NCBI GenBank assembly: GCA_017979445.1
Contig: CM030711.1
Location: 13,714,422 to 13,778,421 of the forward strand
Length of the DNA: 64,000 bases
Reading direction: 5' to 3'
Source of the DNA: Akebia trifoliata
Taxonomy: Eukaryota; Streptophyta; Magnoliopsida; Ranunculales; Lardizabalaceae
The notes under the pieces are model-generated. The model was not told the DNA's origin and made no database searches. It was given only the letters and a program-made list of their open reading frames with translations. Of the stretch, positions 34,301 to 46,202 are shown one piece after another; within the stretch, counting starts at the first letter, position 1; each line of letters starts with the position of its first letter. Made by a program: the position numbers and the translations under genes.

Positions 34301-36771
34301 ATAAACCCAGCCTTTAAAAGCTTCTCGATTTCCTCATTTACCCCCTGCCTGAGGTGCGGAGACAGCCTCATCGACTTCTGTCTAACAGGTCAGAAGCTTT
34401 CATCAATATTTAGTCTATGGCACGCCACCAAAGGGTCTATTCCGGGCATGTCCTCCAATGACCACGCAAACACGTCCTTGTTTGCCCTCAGAAGTTGGAG
34501 CAATGCTGCCTTCTCCTCCTGCAACATTGTGGTGCCAATACTAACTAGCTGTCCTCCGTCATCGTCGAGATCCACAGCTTCGACTTCCTCAACTGTTACC
34601 CGCTGCTCCCGTTGTGTCTGCTCCTGTAATTGCTATGAAGCTTCACTCCCAGTTGGTGGCACCTTTCTCTTCTTCTGAGGAATGGCATCGGGGCCTCGTT
34701 CTTGTTTCAATGTCAGGTGAAAACACCTCTGCGCCATTTCCTGATCACCCCTGATCTCCATTATTCCTTCCTTACTCAGGAAACGAATAACTTGATGATA
34801 GGTTGACGGGACTGCTTTCATCTCGTGTATCCACCTCCGCCCCAGGATCGCGTTATAGGCTGAGTCCGCATCTATTACCACGAATCTTGTTATTACCACT
34901 TTTGTCCATGTTGTGATCAGGAGTGTGATTTCTCCCACCGAACTGCTCGGAGCACCATTGAACCCATAAACGAGGGTCGGTGTCGGTTCCAAACTCTCTG
35001 AAACCCCCATCCTCTTTGCCGCACTTAGGAAAAGAATATCCACTGCGCTTCCCGAATCCACCAGTATCCTATGGAGGTCGACATTTCCCACTGGGAGTGC
35101 GATCACTAGTGCGTCCTGATGGGGCCTTGCCGTTCCCCTCAGGTCATCCTCTGTGAACACAATTGCCCAGGAGTTCGCTCCGTTGCTCGTCGCTCCTGCC
35201 ACCCGTACTCCTGACGCCACACTGTTGACCCCAACCATATGTCGGATCTTTTTTACTCTTTCCCGAATCATCTGCCTAGATGGCACTTCGGCCCCTAACA
35301 CCCCTGTGATGGTATGAACTATCCTACGTTCCTCTGTCTCTCGATGCCCTCCTTTAGTCGACCTTCTTTGTTCGGGCTTCCGTTCTTCTCTCTCAGCAGT
35401 TTCCCCTCTTCTTCTTCTTCCCACCGAGACATACCTTTTGAGCTTCCCTGCTTCGATCATATCCTGGATGATATGGCGCAGCCTGTAACAATCCTCAGTA
35501 GGGTGATCCTCAGCCTCATGGTACTCGCAGTATGGTTTTCCGGGTTTTTCCTTATACCCCCGTGGAGGTTGAATGAAATTGGGTTCTCCCTTTATATGCC
35601 TCAATATCACAGATAGTTTTTCGTTGAGCGGGGTATACATCCGGCCTCTCTTCCACCATGACTGCTCGTTCGAATCTCTCCGCTTTTTCTTGCTTCCTTC
35701 CCGTCCGAGGTGAGCCGGTACCTTTGTAGCATCCATTCCCCCTTCGCTGTTGGCTACCGTCTGAGCGCTTCGTCTCCTGCCTTTCACGGATTCCTCCACG
35801 AGGATGTACTTTTCCACTTTTGCATACAAATCTTCCAAACGAGTTGGGTCAGACTTGATCAAAGACTCATGCAACCGTGTTCCCGGGATAACTGCAGCGA
35901 TATACGCCGCGCAGGCTGTTGCCTCATCCATGCCTTCTACATCCAGGGCCTTTGTTCGAAAACGAGTTACGAATGACCTGATACTCTCCCCGGGCTCCTG
36001 TCGAAGGTTAAATAGAGTGTTAACTCTGACCTTCTTCCTTCGCAGGTGCACGAACTGCCCAACAAACGTTTCCTCTAACTCGAAAAAGTTCGTAATGGAC
36101 CCAGCTGGTAAAGCCTGGAACCACATCATGGCTCCGAGCCTCAAGGTTGATGGAAATAGCTTGCAGAGTAATGGATCATCGTTCTGGTACAACACCATCT
36201 GACTTCTGTAATGCAGGATATGGTCCATAGGATCCCATGTTCCGTCATAGGTTTCGAACTTTGGTATGTGGAACAATCTGGGTGGTTCTGAATTCATTAT
36301 TATCGACGAGAATGGTGTCCCTTTGAGTTCCTGAATTGCATTCCGTACCTTTTGTGCGGGATCCTTCCCTCGTGCGAATTCCTCATCCCACCTCCTGAGC
36401 ATTTCCTCCACTTCCTTCCTTGTCATTGTTTCTTTAACTTCAGAGCTTCCTTGCTGCGTTTTGACTGCTGCTGAGTCTTCGGTCCAGTCTGCTTCTGTCC
36501 GTGTCGTTCGGACAATATGATCACTACTTTGCTCTGCACCTGGGCCTTCTTCGGTCTCCGCACGCTCGCCTAGCCTTTGTCTGAGCTTTTCATTTTCCCT
36601 CATTATGTTCAGTATCTCATCATTCTGTTTCTCCAACCCCCTGCGCATCTCCTCCCTCATCTTGGTGAGTAAGTTGTACATTGCAAGCATTGGGTCTTGC
36701 GCGTTTGGAGGTGAGTCTGCTGGTAGCGGATTTGATGGCTCTCCACGATTTTCGCCTCTAGCCCTTCCCAT
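31337..36771 (-). pseudogene. Degraded gag-protease-RT-RNase H-integrase polyprotein of the outer gypsy element
   Basis: The first ATG past the PBS is at 36771 (MGRARGENRG). In order: gag core, with YDGTWDPMDHILHYRSQM; a Tat-type zinc knuckle, CEYHEAEDHPTEDC; protease, LVDSGSAVDIL (about 35050); RT with VCIDFTNLNKACPKDSF and YIDDLL (about 33914-33930); a degenerate first RNase H; an archaeal-type RNase H (FVDGSS, NNEAEYEA, CTDSQL); the integrase finger; the integrase core (WGMDIVGPLPRG, ISDNGTQFKG, NGQAEASNK); and a C-terminal segment ending at 31337. From gag to the integrase finger everything is in one frame, broken by stops at 34633 (TAG), 34390 (TGA), 33607 (TAA) and 32830 (TAG). The frame then shifts near 32300, and the integrase core (about 31990-32290) has further stops and shifts. 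It is dead as a coding unit. Confidence 0.9.
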
Positions 36772-36796
36772 CTTGGTCGTTTTTCTCCTTGTAAGT

Positions 36797-36814
36797 TTCC
36801 CACAGACGGCGCCA
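36797..36814 (-). other. Primer-binding site of the outer gypsy element
   Basis: On the minus strand TGGCGCCGTCTGTGGGAA begins three bases after the 5' LTR. Confidence 0.8.
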
Positions 36815-36817
36815 AAT

Positions 36818-37337
36818 TGTAGATGCAAGAAATTGCTCTACACTTTTCTTCTCTCTTAGCTCGGGCGGACCTGCAAACCAGCCCACTCCGACGATCAAGT
36901 TAGACAAATTGATCAGTGTAATTTAGTTTTTTTTAGAGAAGAAGAAATCGAACCTTTTTTACCCATAACTCTCTTCCTTTTATAGGCATTGATCTGGTTC
37001 GATTTCTGTGCCACCCTTTGAGGTGACCTAGGGCAGTTAGCTCACTCCCTGACAAGTCAGCTGCAGGAGTTGTTACAACTGCCCTGCTACTTCTGGGATG
37101 ACGTGAGTTGTTACCACCGCTGTCAATCAACTGTCGCATGGTCAGATCCGTACAACCGACCTATGCTGCCATTACCCGTACTACCTAACCTATCGGTGAC
37201 TCGAGTCCGAGCTCAATCATCCATTGGCACCCGAGGAGTTCAATATACCGAGCTTACCTATCAAGCCATCCGAGCTTTGGAGATGCATCCGAGCTTAAAT
37301 TCCTGCCACGTGTCATTATTTCAGAATTTCCCCCACA
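36818..37337 (-). repeat. 5' LTR of the outer gypsy element
   Basis: 520 bp, direct copy of 15272-15791; followed on the plus strand by the target duplication GCTTC. Confidence 0.95.
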
Positions 37338-37686
37338 GCTTCCTCCAATACAATCTACATAATCATAACTTTAATAAGTGCACAATAAAATAATAAAATT
37401 TTCCTCAAACGAAAATCCAAGTTCTAGTGTATTCTTCACCCAAACTCAACAGTCAATAACAAACCCAAACATATATAAAGAACCAGTAAAAATTGTAGAA
37501 AACACATACCTCTTTGACCTTAGTGTGTTTTTGAGTTTTAGGATTCTTCATTTCGATTCGGTGAAGAGAACTAGGGTTTTAGCCAACAAGAGTTCTAGAC
37601 GAGAGAACATATAGAGAGAGAGAAAATGAGAAAGAGAACCTACATTTTTTATATTTTAAAAAGGAGGAAGAAGGTAATTTAAGGGC

Positions 37687-38742
37687 ATGTGTGGATTGAC
37701 TTTTCTAAGAACTTCTGACTTTTGCGGGGAGTCAAAAGTACTTTAAAGGTATTTGAATAAATAACTCTTGGAAAAAACTACTTTATTGTGGAGTCATTTT
37801 AGTGCTTTTTCACGGAGTACCAAAGATGCTACTTCTCTAAACTACTCTTGCACGAAGCCACCAAACATTGTCAAAATGATGGGATTGGGACAAATATGCC
37901 CCTTATAAATTTCAAAAATTACAAACCTACCCTCAAAAAGGCAATTTAAATAATATTATATTACTATCCGTTGATATGGTGGTAGCCTTTTGGTGTAACA
38001 TTTGGGATAAGTATACCCCTCATAAATTTTAAAAATTACAAGTATATCCTCAAAAATGCAATTACAGTAATACTATATTACTATCTATTGATGTGGTGGT
38101 AGCTTTTTGATGTAACATTTGGGACAAGTATGCCCCTCATAAATTTTGAAAATTACAAGGATATCCTCAAAAATGCAATTACAGTAATACTATATTACTA
38201 TCTATTGATGTGGTGGTAGCCTTCTAGTGTAGCATTTGAATTTGGATTTCTACCTCCCCTAATTGCTCACTCAATGATTTATCCATGAGCATTCTAACCA
38301 TAGTTGAAATTTTCTTATTGCAAGATTGATGTGAACAATTACACACAAATTTACTATCCATTGATGTGGTGAAAGCTTCTTCATAGTTTTAGTGGTTGTA
38401 TATATTTGCTCACAATATCTTCTATTTATTTATAATTATTGAGTGTTTATGTTAGTTTTTATGGATAAAAACAATAACTTTTATTTTTTTTTAAGAATAA
38501 TTTATTGAGTTATAATGTTAAAAATAGTAACTGATGGTATAAGGGCATTTTGATCATTTTAATAGAATCCAAATAGTTTCCAAACACAAAACTCTATCAA
38601 AAGTATTTCTGCCAGTACTTTTCAAAACATGCATCCAAACACACAACAGTTATCCACCTATTCCAGATAGTACTTCAAAAGGTACTTATGAAAGTACTTA
38701 AGTTCTAAGTACTTCTGACTCCTGTATCCACACGGGCCCTAA
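37687..38742. mobile_element. Tourist/Harbinger-like non-autonomous element
   Basis: Starts GGGCATGTGTGGAT and ends with the inverse of GGGCCCGTGTGGAT. TAA flanks both sides ('atttaa|gggcat' and 'gggccc|taaaag'), matching the 3-bp TAA duplication and GGGC..TGTGG ends of PIF/Harbinger Tourist elements. Noncoding. It interrupts the right arm of the long-inverted-repeat element; the uninterrupted counterpart is seen in the left arm near 12460. Confidence 0.65.
37887..38237. repeat. 117-bp tandem repeat, three copies, inside the Tourist-like element
   Basis: Units start with 'gggacaa/gggataa' at 37887, 38004 and 38121 and contain 'gtggtggtagc' and 'tattactat'. Confidence 0.85.
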
Positions 38743-38919
38743 AAGTTTATTTGTAAAGATCCAATTGTTTACTTTTCAATATTGTGTCAGGGTTGTATAA
38801 CTGTAAAAGTTAGATCTTGACTGTCCAATATTGTAAAATCCAACATTCAGGATGCTTTGTCACGATTTTTATTTTTTATTCTATCCCTCGAACCACCCAT
38901 ATATTCCTATATATATATA

Positions 38920-39270
38920 GGGTCCCATTCAATGGCTAACTTTTTGGCAAAACATTTTTCAAAATATGAGTTAAAAGTTTTGGAATGGGCTGATTTTTGG
39001 TGAGGATGATCTCTACGGTGAGGAGATCATCATCACCAAAAATCATCCCATTTCAAAACTTCTAACCCCATCAAAATAGTTTACAAAAAATGGACGGTCC
39101 ATAATTTTTCAACTTGTAAACATGGGTTAGAAGTTTTTGAATGGGCTGATTTTTGGTGAGGATGATCTCCTCACCATAGAGATCATCCTCACCAAAATCA
39201 GCCCATTTCAAAACTTCTAACTCATGTTTTGAAAAAATTTGCCAAAAAGTTAGCCATTGATCACTACCCA
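38920..39270. mobile_element. Fold-back MITE, end-type D (copy 2)
   Basis: Starts GGGTCCCATTCAATGGCTAA; arms 'ctttttggcaaaacattttt'; two-hairpin core. The central spacer ('aaaaatggacggtccat') is inverted relative to the 9-12 kb copies. Flanked by TA-rich tracts. Confidence 0.75.
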
Positions 39271-39277
39271 TATATAT

Positions 39278-39630
39278 TGGCTAACTTTTTGGCAAAACAT
39301 TTTTCAAATCATGAGTTAGAAGTTTTGGAATTGGCTGATATTTGGTGAGGATGATCTCTACGGTGAGGAGATCATCATCACCAAAAATCAGCCCATTCCA
39401 AAACTTCTAACCCCATCAAAAATAGTTTACAAAAAATGGACGGTCCACGATTTTTCAACTTGTAAACATGGGTTAGAAGTTTTGGAATGGGCTGAGTTTT
39501 GGTGAGGATGATCTCCTCATCGTAGAGATCATCCTCACCAAAAATAAGCCCATTTCAAAACTTCTAACTCATGATTTGAAAAATGTTTTGCCAAAAAGTT
39601 TGTCAAAAAGTTAGCCATTGAACGCTACCC
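39278..39630. mobile_element. Fold-back MITE, end-type D (copy 3)
   Basis: Begins 'tggctaactttttggc' right after a short TA tract, ends 'aaagttagccattgaacgct'; same core and spacer orientation as the copy at 38920. Confidence 0.75.
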
Positions 39631-39654
39631 ATATCTATATATATATATATATAT

Positions 39655-40008
39655 GGGAAATGTTCAGCAACAAATATTTTGGCAAAACATTTTTCAAAAC
39701 ATGGGTTAGAGGTTTTGGAATAGGCTGATTTTTGGTGAGGATGATCTCGACGGTGAGGAGATCATCATCACCAAAAATCAGCCCATTCCAAAACTTCTAA
39801 CCCCATCAAAAATGGTTTACAAAAAATGGACGGTCCACGGTTTTTCAACTTGTAAATTAGGGCTAGAAGTTTTGGAATGAGCTGATTTTTGGTGAGGATG
39901 ATCTCCTCACCGTAGAGATCATCCACACCAAAAATCAGCTCATTCCAAAACCTCTAACCCATGTTTTGAAAAATGTTTTGCCAAAATGTTTGTTGCTGAA
40001 TGGGACCC
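39655..40008. mobile_element. Fold-back MITE, end-type D (copy 4)
   Basis: Starts GGGAAATGTTCAGCAACAAA, ends GTTGCTGAATGGGACCC; two-hairpin core; preceded by (TA)n. Confidence 0.8.
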
Positions 40009-41326
40009 TATTTATATATAGGAAGTCATTCGGTGCCTCACGATTTAACAGGCGAAATAACAAACATATTAAAATTGTTGGATATATGTCGGATAAACGA
40101 ACAAGATTGAATGTTATAACACTCTGCGTTTAAATTAAAAGAAAATCCTTTTTTATACCGCCATCCTTCAACTTACGATTAATTAGTGCTACCTCCATAA
40201 TCAATTAATACCCAAAACAAACAGAGATTGAGAGTTCTATTCAACATAACTCTTTCAGTATTCTCTATCGTTGAAACCCTCTCGACCCTCTCTCTCACTC
40301 TCTCGGTCTCGCTATTCGGACTTTCTTGTTGCAAATACCTTCCTCTCGACCCTCTCTCTCTAATGGCAGTAACTCTTTCCCTATTCCTTGCTGCAACTAC
40401 CTCGCACGAACGGCTTTCAACTCGACCTCTTCGTGATTTTCCAGTCGTGAACCCTAAGGAAAGCTCAATGACAGCTAAGCACTCTTCTCTCTCTCACGAT
40501 GGATTTTGATTTCTTGATGTGGTTCCAATGTAATCTTACCCAAATGAAAATACAAAATTGATTTTTTGCAATGGGTTTTTCTTTTTTTTTTTTTTTTTTT
40601 CTCTGAAAAGGAAAGTAGAGAGGAGATCACTTTGATGTAGACTAGAAACATGTCTTTATTCATCTTTGCCATTTGGCATAAAACCCATTCTTCCCTAAAG
40701 ATTATCTATAAATATATAATTAAAATTACTGCAAGCCTTCATTATAATCTTACATTGGATCCTAAGGATGCCACTATGAACTTTGGAGACTATACACTCT
40801 TTTGCAATCAATACACCATAGAAGCGGAAAGGTGAAGAATGGCATCCCAATCTGCTGCAGTAGATGCTCATGCATCGAATGATTGAAATATCTTACACTT
40901 CATTTCACTATCATTAAAGGGTGTCTGATAGTCGATGTTTCTTGTTTTCTAATTGGTGGTGGGTTACTTTGATTGCAAGTGCCAGGTATGGTGAATGTTG
41001 ATTTTGTTGATGTGTAAGCCATTATGGAAAATGTCGATTCATCTCTAATGGGAATAGGAACCGTGATAGGTACTCAAAAGGATTTGTTTTCCCCTAATAC
41101 TCTTAAGATATGTTGTTAATTAGTGAAGCCTGTGCGAATGGCAATACCACAGACTTGGGTTCAATGCCCACATCCACCTTTTTTTTATCAAAAAGACAAA
41201 ATCATGTCATAAGCATAGCTCATGATTCATAGTAGATGTTGTTATTTTTTCTTTATTGGTACAGATGTTATTGTTGAAATCAAATTTCAAAATTTTCTAC
41301 CTCGGTTTCTAAAGCACCCACAACTC

Positions 41327-41363
41327 ATATACACACACACACACACACATATATATATAAATA
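41327..41363. repeat. (AC)n(AT)n microsatellite
   Basis: Eleven or so AC steps followed by AT steps. Confidence 0.9.
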
Positions 41364-41614
41364 TCCACACTTAAAAGGAAATTCTTATTTGTGTGATTAG
41401 TCTTTCAAATCCCATGGAATGATTGGTGTGATTAGGGCTTCAGATAGCCCAAAGTGGGAGCAGTTGAGTGTAATTGATGTATTAGGGTCTCAACAAACCT
41501 GTTGAGATCGCAATTGAGTGATTGGGATCTTGAGAGGCCTAAAACAAGTAGAATCAAATGATCGGGGCTTTACGAGCCTTATTGTACATGATTTCTAATA
41601 CTCAAAATTAAAAG

Positions 41615-41765
41615 ACTATGTTGGTCCGTTCATATAGAACAGACTGCACCAAATGTGGGTGGTCCGTGCTATATGTACGGACTGTCTGACTTCCAATTAG
41701 TTCGTACATACAGTACAGACTCAAAAGACATTCATCAGTCTGTGTTCTATATATGAACTAGAAGG
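41615..41765. repeat. Cluster of inverted short repeats with hairpin potential
   Basis: 'gttcatatagaacagactg' (41625) pairs with 'cagtctgtgttctatatatgaac' (about 41735). Between them 'ggtccgtgctatatgtacggact' and 'ttcgtacatacagtacagact' are related units. A strong foldback of about 130 bp is expected. Confidence 0.6.
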
Positions 41766-41849
41766 TTGCATTTCGACCTTTTACCTAGCAGAACCTTCTC
41801 TGCTATCCTCATTCATGATTTTCCTTATTTTTTTTACTCTTAAGGCATC

Positions 41850-42830
41850 AATGGAGCCTACTCACGCCTTGGGAAATTCGGTCAACCTCGGTATTGCGGC
41901 CTCAAGCCCATTTCCCACTCTCAAAGGTGAATCTAACCTTCCAAATCTCAAAAATACGCTAGTGTAAACCCATTTTTTGAAATAATAACTTAACTCTATG
42001 ACTCATGAAGAGAAGGTTAGGTGGGACTCAAATAATCTTGGATTCATTCTCTCTTTGCCTATGATCAACATTATGTGGGATTTGATAGAAGCTTTCATGG
42101 GATTTTAGATCTGGAGCTCAACATGTCCTAATTTGGAGACAAGGAAATGATCTGTATAGTCAAAGAATTTGAGCGCATTCTTGACCTTCGTCAATCAACT
42201 ACGGTGGTAGTGCTACCCTTGCGCGAAAGCTATAGGAAAGAGGCGTTGGGATTCTTCAGGGTTTTAAAACACCAACTAGAGTGTATTAACAAGAATTCAA
42301 ATCCTCTCAAGATTTCTAAAACTTTTTTGCTTCAATGGCTTGAAGATATGAATTCTCTATCTCGGTTTGACATTTTTGACCCTAGTGGTGATGAATTAAC
42401 TCTTGTTTCCTTGGAACGATTAGTATGTAAATCCGAATTTGATAAGTATACTTAACCAAGTTAGACAAGGTTTAAGGTTCGCTCCTATATTCTTAGGGGA
42501 GACTTATCTATCTATTTATTTATCACGACTTGTTCAAGTGGGAGAGAGCGAGTGTATCATGGGTGTGTTCCATTATTGTAGGTAAAGTCTTTATTTTATC
42601 CGTTTTGAATTTTAAAAACATTGTGGTTCGGATGAGTGTTGAATTAACTTTCTTTTTTGCACAACTTTGGTTCTTTGATCACTTGGCTTCGACTACGACT
42701 ATTAGCTGTCCTTTCAATGTTCACATTAATCTAGTGGTTTTGATAAATAAAAGAGAGCCCCTCGTCCGTTTCGATGTCAAGTTAGGTTGGTTCAAAGGTT
42801 TGTAGGATTTTTCTGATGAAAAAATAGTTT
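41850..42830 (+). pseudogene. Decayed open frame, unrecognised family
   Basis: Protein-like stretches, MTHEEKVRWDSNNLGFILSL (about 42002), then KEFERILDLRQSTTVVVL and FFRVLKHQLECI (42147-42455), run into a frame broken by stops; a second stretch lies at 42530-42805. The wording 'WD...LDL...LLQWLEDM' is loosely reminiscent of plant mobile-domain/retroelement accessory proteins, but I cannot name a family. The region is interrupted on the right by the solo LTR at 43033. Confidence 0.3.
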
Positions 42831-43032
42831 AGTTGGGGTACTTTCGAATATTTGATTTCTCCTATCCTTTCTTTTCAACGAAGTTGCTTTATTATGTTGA
42901 TCGGTTTGACATGTGTTATTCATTACATTCCTTTTCGCATGCTAAGGCAATTCGACGAAGAATAAGACATAGTAACTCATGGAGATTTTGGTAAGTTGGT
43001 TGGGTATTTTTCTCCTTCTTCTCCATCCTAGT

Positions 43033-46000
43033 TGTGGCGCCCCGCTAAACGCTAACACAAATCCCCATGTCAGATCTCGAGGTACTAGATGGCACCTCGA
43101 AATTTCGGCATGGTCTCCTCTGTTTATGTTAGCATTCCAAGGCGTTCAACCTGCACCTGATAAACGACATACAATCCTGCATACATATACAAAATATAAT
43201 ACTAGCGGAAGCTTAAATACGTCTAATAACGAATGAAGTATCAGAGTGCGGAAGAATAACCAGAATACAGGATTATACAAAATTTCTCACTCTAACAGAA
43301 TTCCTAACACTCAAGACAGAATCCATAAAACTACCTGGGGGAATTGACACCACTAGGGGGTATAGCCCTAGTACTTACCAGGTGACGAACTCTGGTTGTC
43401 TATCTGACCAACTAGATGATCCTCATTCGTACTCTATACTTGCCTCGCCAAGCTCTGAATCTGAAACTAAAAAATGGAGAAAGAAAGAGTGAGTAACAAT
43501 GGTTACCCAGTAGGGAAACAAACAATTTCTGCCAATAACCCCTCCTAACATGAACTAATAAGCATACTGAATCATTTTAAAATAGTCAAAGTTTTACAGA
43601 AGTAATTACGATTAACTAGTACATATAGCCAGGGATGAACAACTAAACATTTTAAAACTCACATTACATCGATCAGCAGTACTCACTATAACATTATCTT
43701 TTTATACAAATCTAATTGATCAAAGGGAAATAATAAACATGGATTTCATTTTATTTATCAAAATAAACAACAGATACATAATACACAATGGTGGAGTTTT
43801 GAAATTAGAGAGTTGGGATTCACGACTGGATCGCTCCCAGTCGGGACATAATCTTACAATTCTTCTCTGGTTTTTAGTTCCTGATTTTGTAGCCGGTCGC
43901 TGCACTTACCACGTTTGGTGACCATTTATCCGGCTCAGGCTGGCCGTTTGACGTGATCGTAAGCAATGGGTCTCTTTTCGATGTGTCAGAACGTTCGACT
44001 ACTATAGATTGTTAGTGATCACTGACTAATCATCTTCGTCTATGCCTATCAGGCGTGCATGTGATTCCCAAATATACAAACCATTCGTATACGACCACCT
44101 TTACATTACAAGTTCACTGGTAAAGATAGAGAGGAATATCCCGGATTCCAGTTGTGACTCCACTCTCATACGCGTCCCATACCACGTATGAGTTTGGTGG
44201 TCCCTACCGTACATCCCAGAATAGTACACCACTCCGGATGATATGATGCACTATCCCTTCAGGCATTCACAAACTCTTTAACAGCTCACAAAATAGCTAC
44301 TTATATATATTATTTTCATTTGAAAACAAAAGATAAATTAACAATACAAGGTTGAGAATAGATATCCAGTTTCCTACCATGCAAGTGTGGCCGCCCGGCC
44401 TAAAATAAATAACATAACTGAAACGGAAACAGTGCCTCGCGCTAACAGAAAGTAAATAAACATGCAACCAATAATATTATCCCTGGATGTTCACCAACCT
44501 GCACACAACACAACAATGTAAAATGCAGACATCACCTCTCGGGTGTGACTCTGACATTTTACCGTTTCATACCATTTTTTCCTTTTTTCGATTTTTACAA
44601 TTTTCAATCTCTTCAATAAAACATCCATTTTCTGATATTCATCAACTCAATATGAGTTCATTGAATATTAAATCACATTTTCCAACTAAAGAATTTATTT
44701 TTATCAATAATATTGAAAAAGAAAATGAATTTTATATCAAAACGGGGTCCGAACAGTGCACAAGACCCAATTTATGGAAATAACCCGTTAAAATACCCTA
44801 CCCACGTATAATTTGTTAAAAATACAATTAAACATATCAAACATGCAATTTCTGGCGTGAATTGTTGAAATAACAAAAGAATTCTATATTTTAGAAATAT
44901 ATCCAAAACTTTTCCGATAAAATCCTAAATGCAATTTTCACAATCTACGATTACTAATAGAAATTGAAAGTTCCTTACAATCACTAGGCGACGGAATTGA
45001 AGCACGTGCGCGGAAATCGAGGCAAATAGCGCGAAAATCGAGACGAACCGAACTTCAAAGCGGTTGATTTTCGAAACTGGCCCGGTGGTTTTGAAGATCT
45101 CGATGTGCTCGTCTCTTCTCCCTTCTACGGCGAAAGACGGTTTGACCCCGAAATCGATGAAAACCGAGGTCGAAGTTACGAAAATCTCCGTATAAAAATA
45201 CGGCTGATTTTTGACTATATGGGGTGAAAAAGGCGAGAAAACGAAAGGAATTTGGTTGGGTTATGTAGAGAATGAGGCTGCGGACGTTTCCCCCTTCTGC
45301 GTCGGAAGACGGTTTGACCCCGAAACGGACGAAATCCGAGGTCAAAGTTTCGAAATTTCCATATCCAACTACGGCTGATTTTTGACGATATCGGGTAAAA
45401 TAGAAAGTGAAACAAAGAAAGGTTGGGTGGGTTTTATAGAGAACGTAGCTGCGGACATTTCTCCCTTCTGCGTCGATCGTTGACGGCGAGCCGTTTGTGA
45501 GAGATCTGAGATTGAAGATCGAAGAAAAAAAAAATTCGTTTTTTTTTTTTATATGTCTCGGCCGTATGGACGCGTTGGGGAAGATGACATATAAAAAAAA
45601 ATTAAAATTATTATTTAAATAAAATGTGGGACGAATTCGGTATTTTGTTAATTGTTTCGATCGATGATAACTTGATCATCCGGACTCCAAAACTGACAAA
45701 TGAATACTCTATTTCACCTAATTTTTCGTTCCGGATCTAATGGTATAGTCAATTTCTACAAATTATGTCTCCAAAAAAATTTTACATTTTTGGCCTGATG
45801 TGACACCTAAACTTGATGTCGTTTTCGTTTTTGGCGATAATTAGACTTCCTGATCTCTAAAAATGACAAATAAATAGTCTATGTTGAATAAATTTTTGTT
45901 ATGAACCCAATGGTATGATCGAATTTTAAAAATTATCCTCTAACAAAAAGTCACTGTTTTAGTCTGGTCCGACCCGGTAATCGAGGATTTTGCAACTTTT

Positions 46001-46202
46001 ATATTCGGACTCGCATTTAAGCATGCTTACAGGCTAAAGTATATTTTTCGATCATTTTGAATCTAATGGTGAGGTCAGATTCTATTAAAAATGATCAAAA
46101 CAAGGTCCCACAGTTTTACCCTAAGTCCCACTTTCAAGATTTTCTTAAAATTCCACTATTTATTTTTTCTCGAGATACGAATTAAAAATTTGGGGTGTTA
46201 CA
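43033..46202. mobile_element. Solo LTR, 3.17 kb, with TGTRRCRCCCC ends (Del/Tekay-like)
   Basis: Left end TGTGGCGCCCC, right end GGGGTGTTACA, so the ends are imperfect inverted repeats differing only by G/A changes. Flanks CTAGT (left) and CTAGC (right) make a 5-bp duplication with one mismatch. TG...CA ends and TGTAACACCCC are typical of long LTRs of Del/Tekay chromoviruses. No PBS, PPT or pol is present, so it is a solo LTR. A 173-bp partial tandem duplication with 'gacggtttgaccccgaaa' lies at 45135 and 45308. Confidence 0.6.

Larger units (their letters stand above)
15272..37337 (-). mobile_element. Ty3/gypsy Tat-type LTR retrotransposon (minus strand), interrupted by a nested element
   Basis: Two direct 520-bp LTRs (15272-15791 and 36818-37337) with TG...CA ends, flanked by the 5-bp duplication GCTTC (15267-15271 and 37338-37342). 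Read on the minus strand the order is 5' LTR, PBS, gag-protease-RT-RNase H-integrase in one degraded frame, 110-bp tandem repeats, an oppositely oriented gene, PPT, 3' LTR. Without the inner insertion the element is about 9.6 kb. By eye the LTRs differ at about ten bases plus a few indels. It sits inside the long-inverted-repeat element. Confidence 0.93.
12301..38902. mobile_element. Large DNA-type element with long diverged inverted repeats, split by nested insertions
   Basis: The left end (12301 to about 12720) matches the inverse of the right end (about 37480-38902, itself interrupted at 37687-38742). Paired landmarks are GTTGGATTTTATAAGATTGG with GTTGGATTTTACAATATTGG, 'caatcaagatctaactttta' with 'cagtcaagatctaactttta', 'ctctagttctcttcaccta' with 'ccctagttctcttcaccga', and 'aggtttgtgttttctac' with 'aggtatgtgttttctac'. 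The ends read GGGGACAGTTTGAGGGAC and GGGTGGTTCGAGGGAT and both face (TA)n. Removing the later insertions leaves about 3.5 kb. No transposase is recognised in the remaining interior (12720-15271, 37343-37480). Confidence 0.6.

Noticed and set aside
40228..40509. 93-codon open frame rich in Ser/Leu
   Set aside because: It lies in a CT-rich leader-like tract; composition explains the lack of stops, and no domain is visible.
41095..41165. tRNA-like box B (GGGTTCAATGCCC) followed by a T-rich tail
   Set aside because: A SINE fragment is possible, but box A is poor and no second copy or target duplication was found.
44487..45415. Several frames of 66-98 codons within the solo LTR
   Set aside because: Overlap on both strands and follow the internal 173-bp duplication; LTR sequence, not genes.
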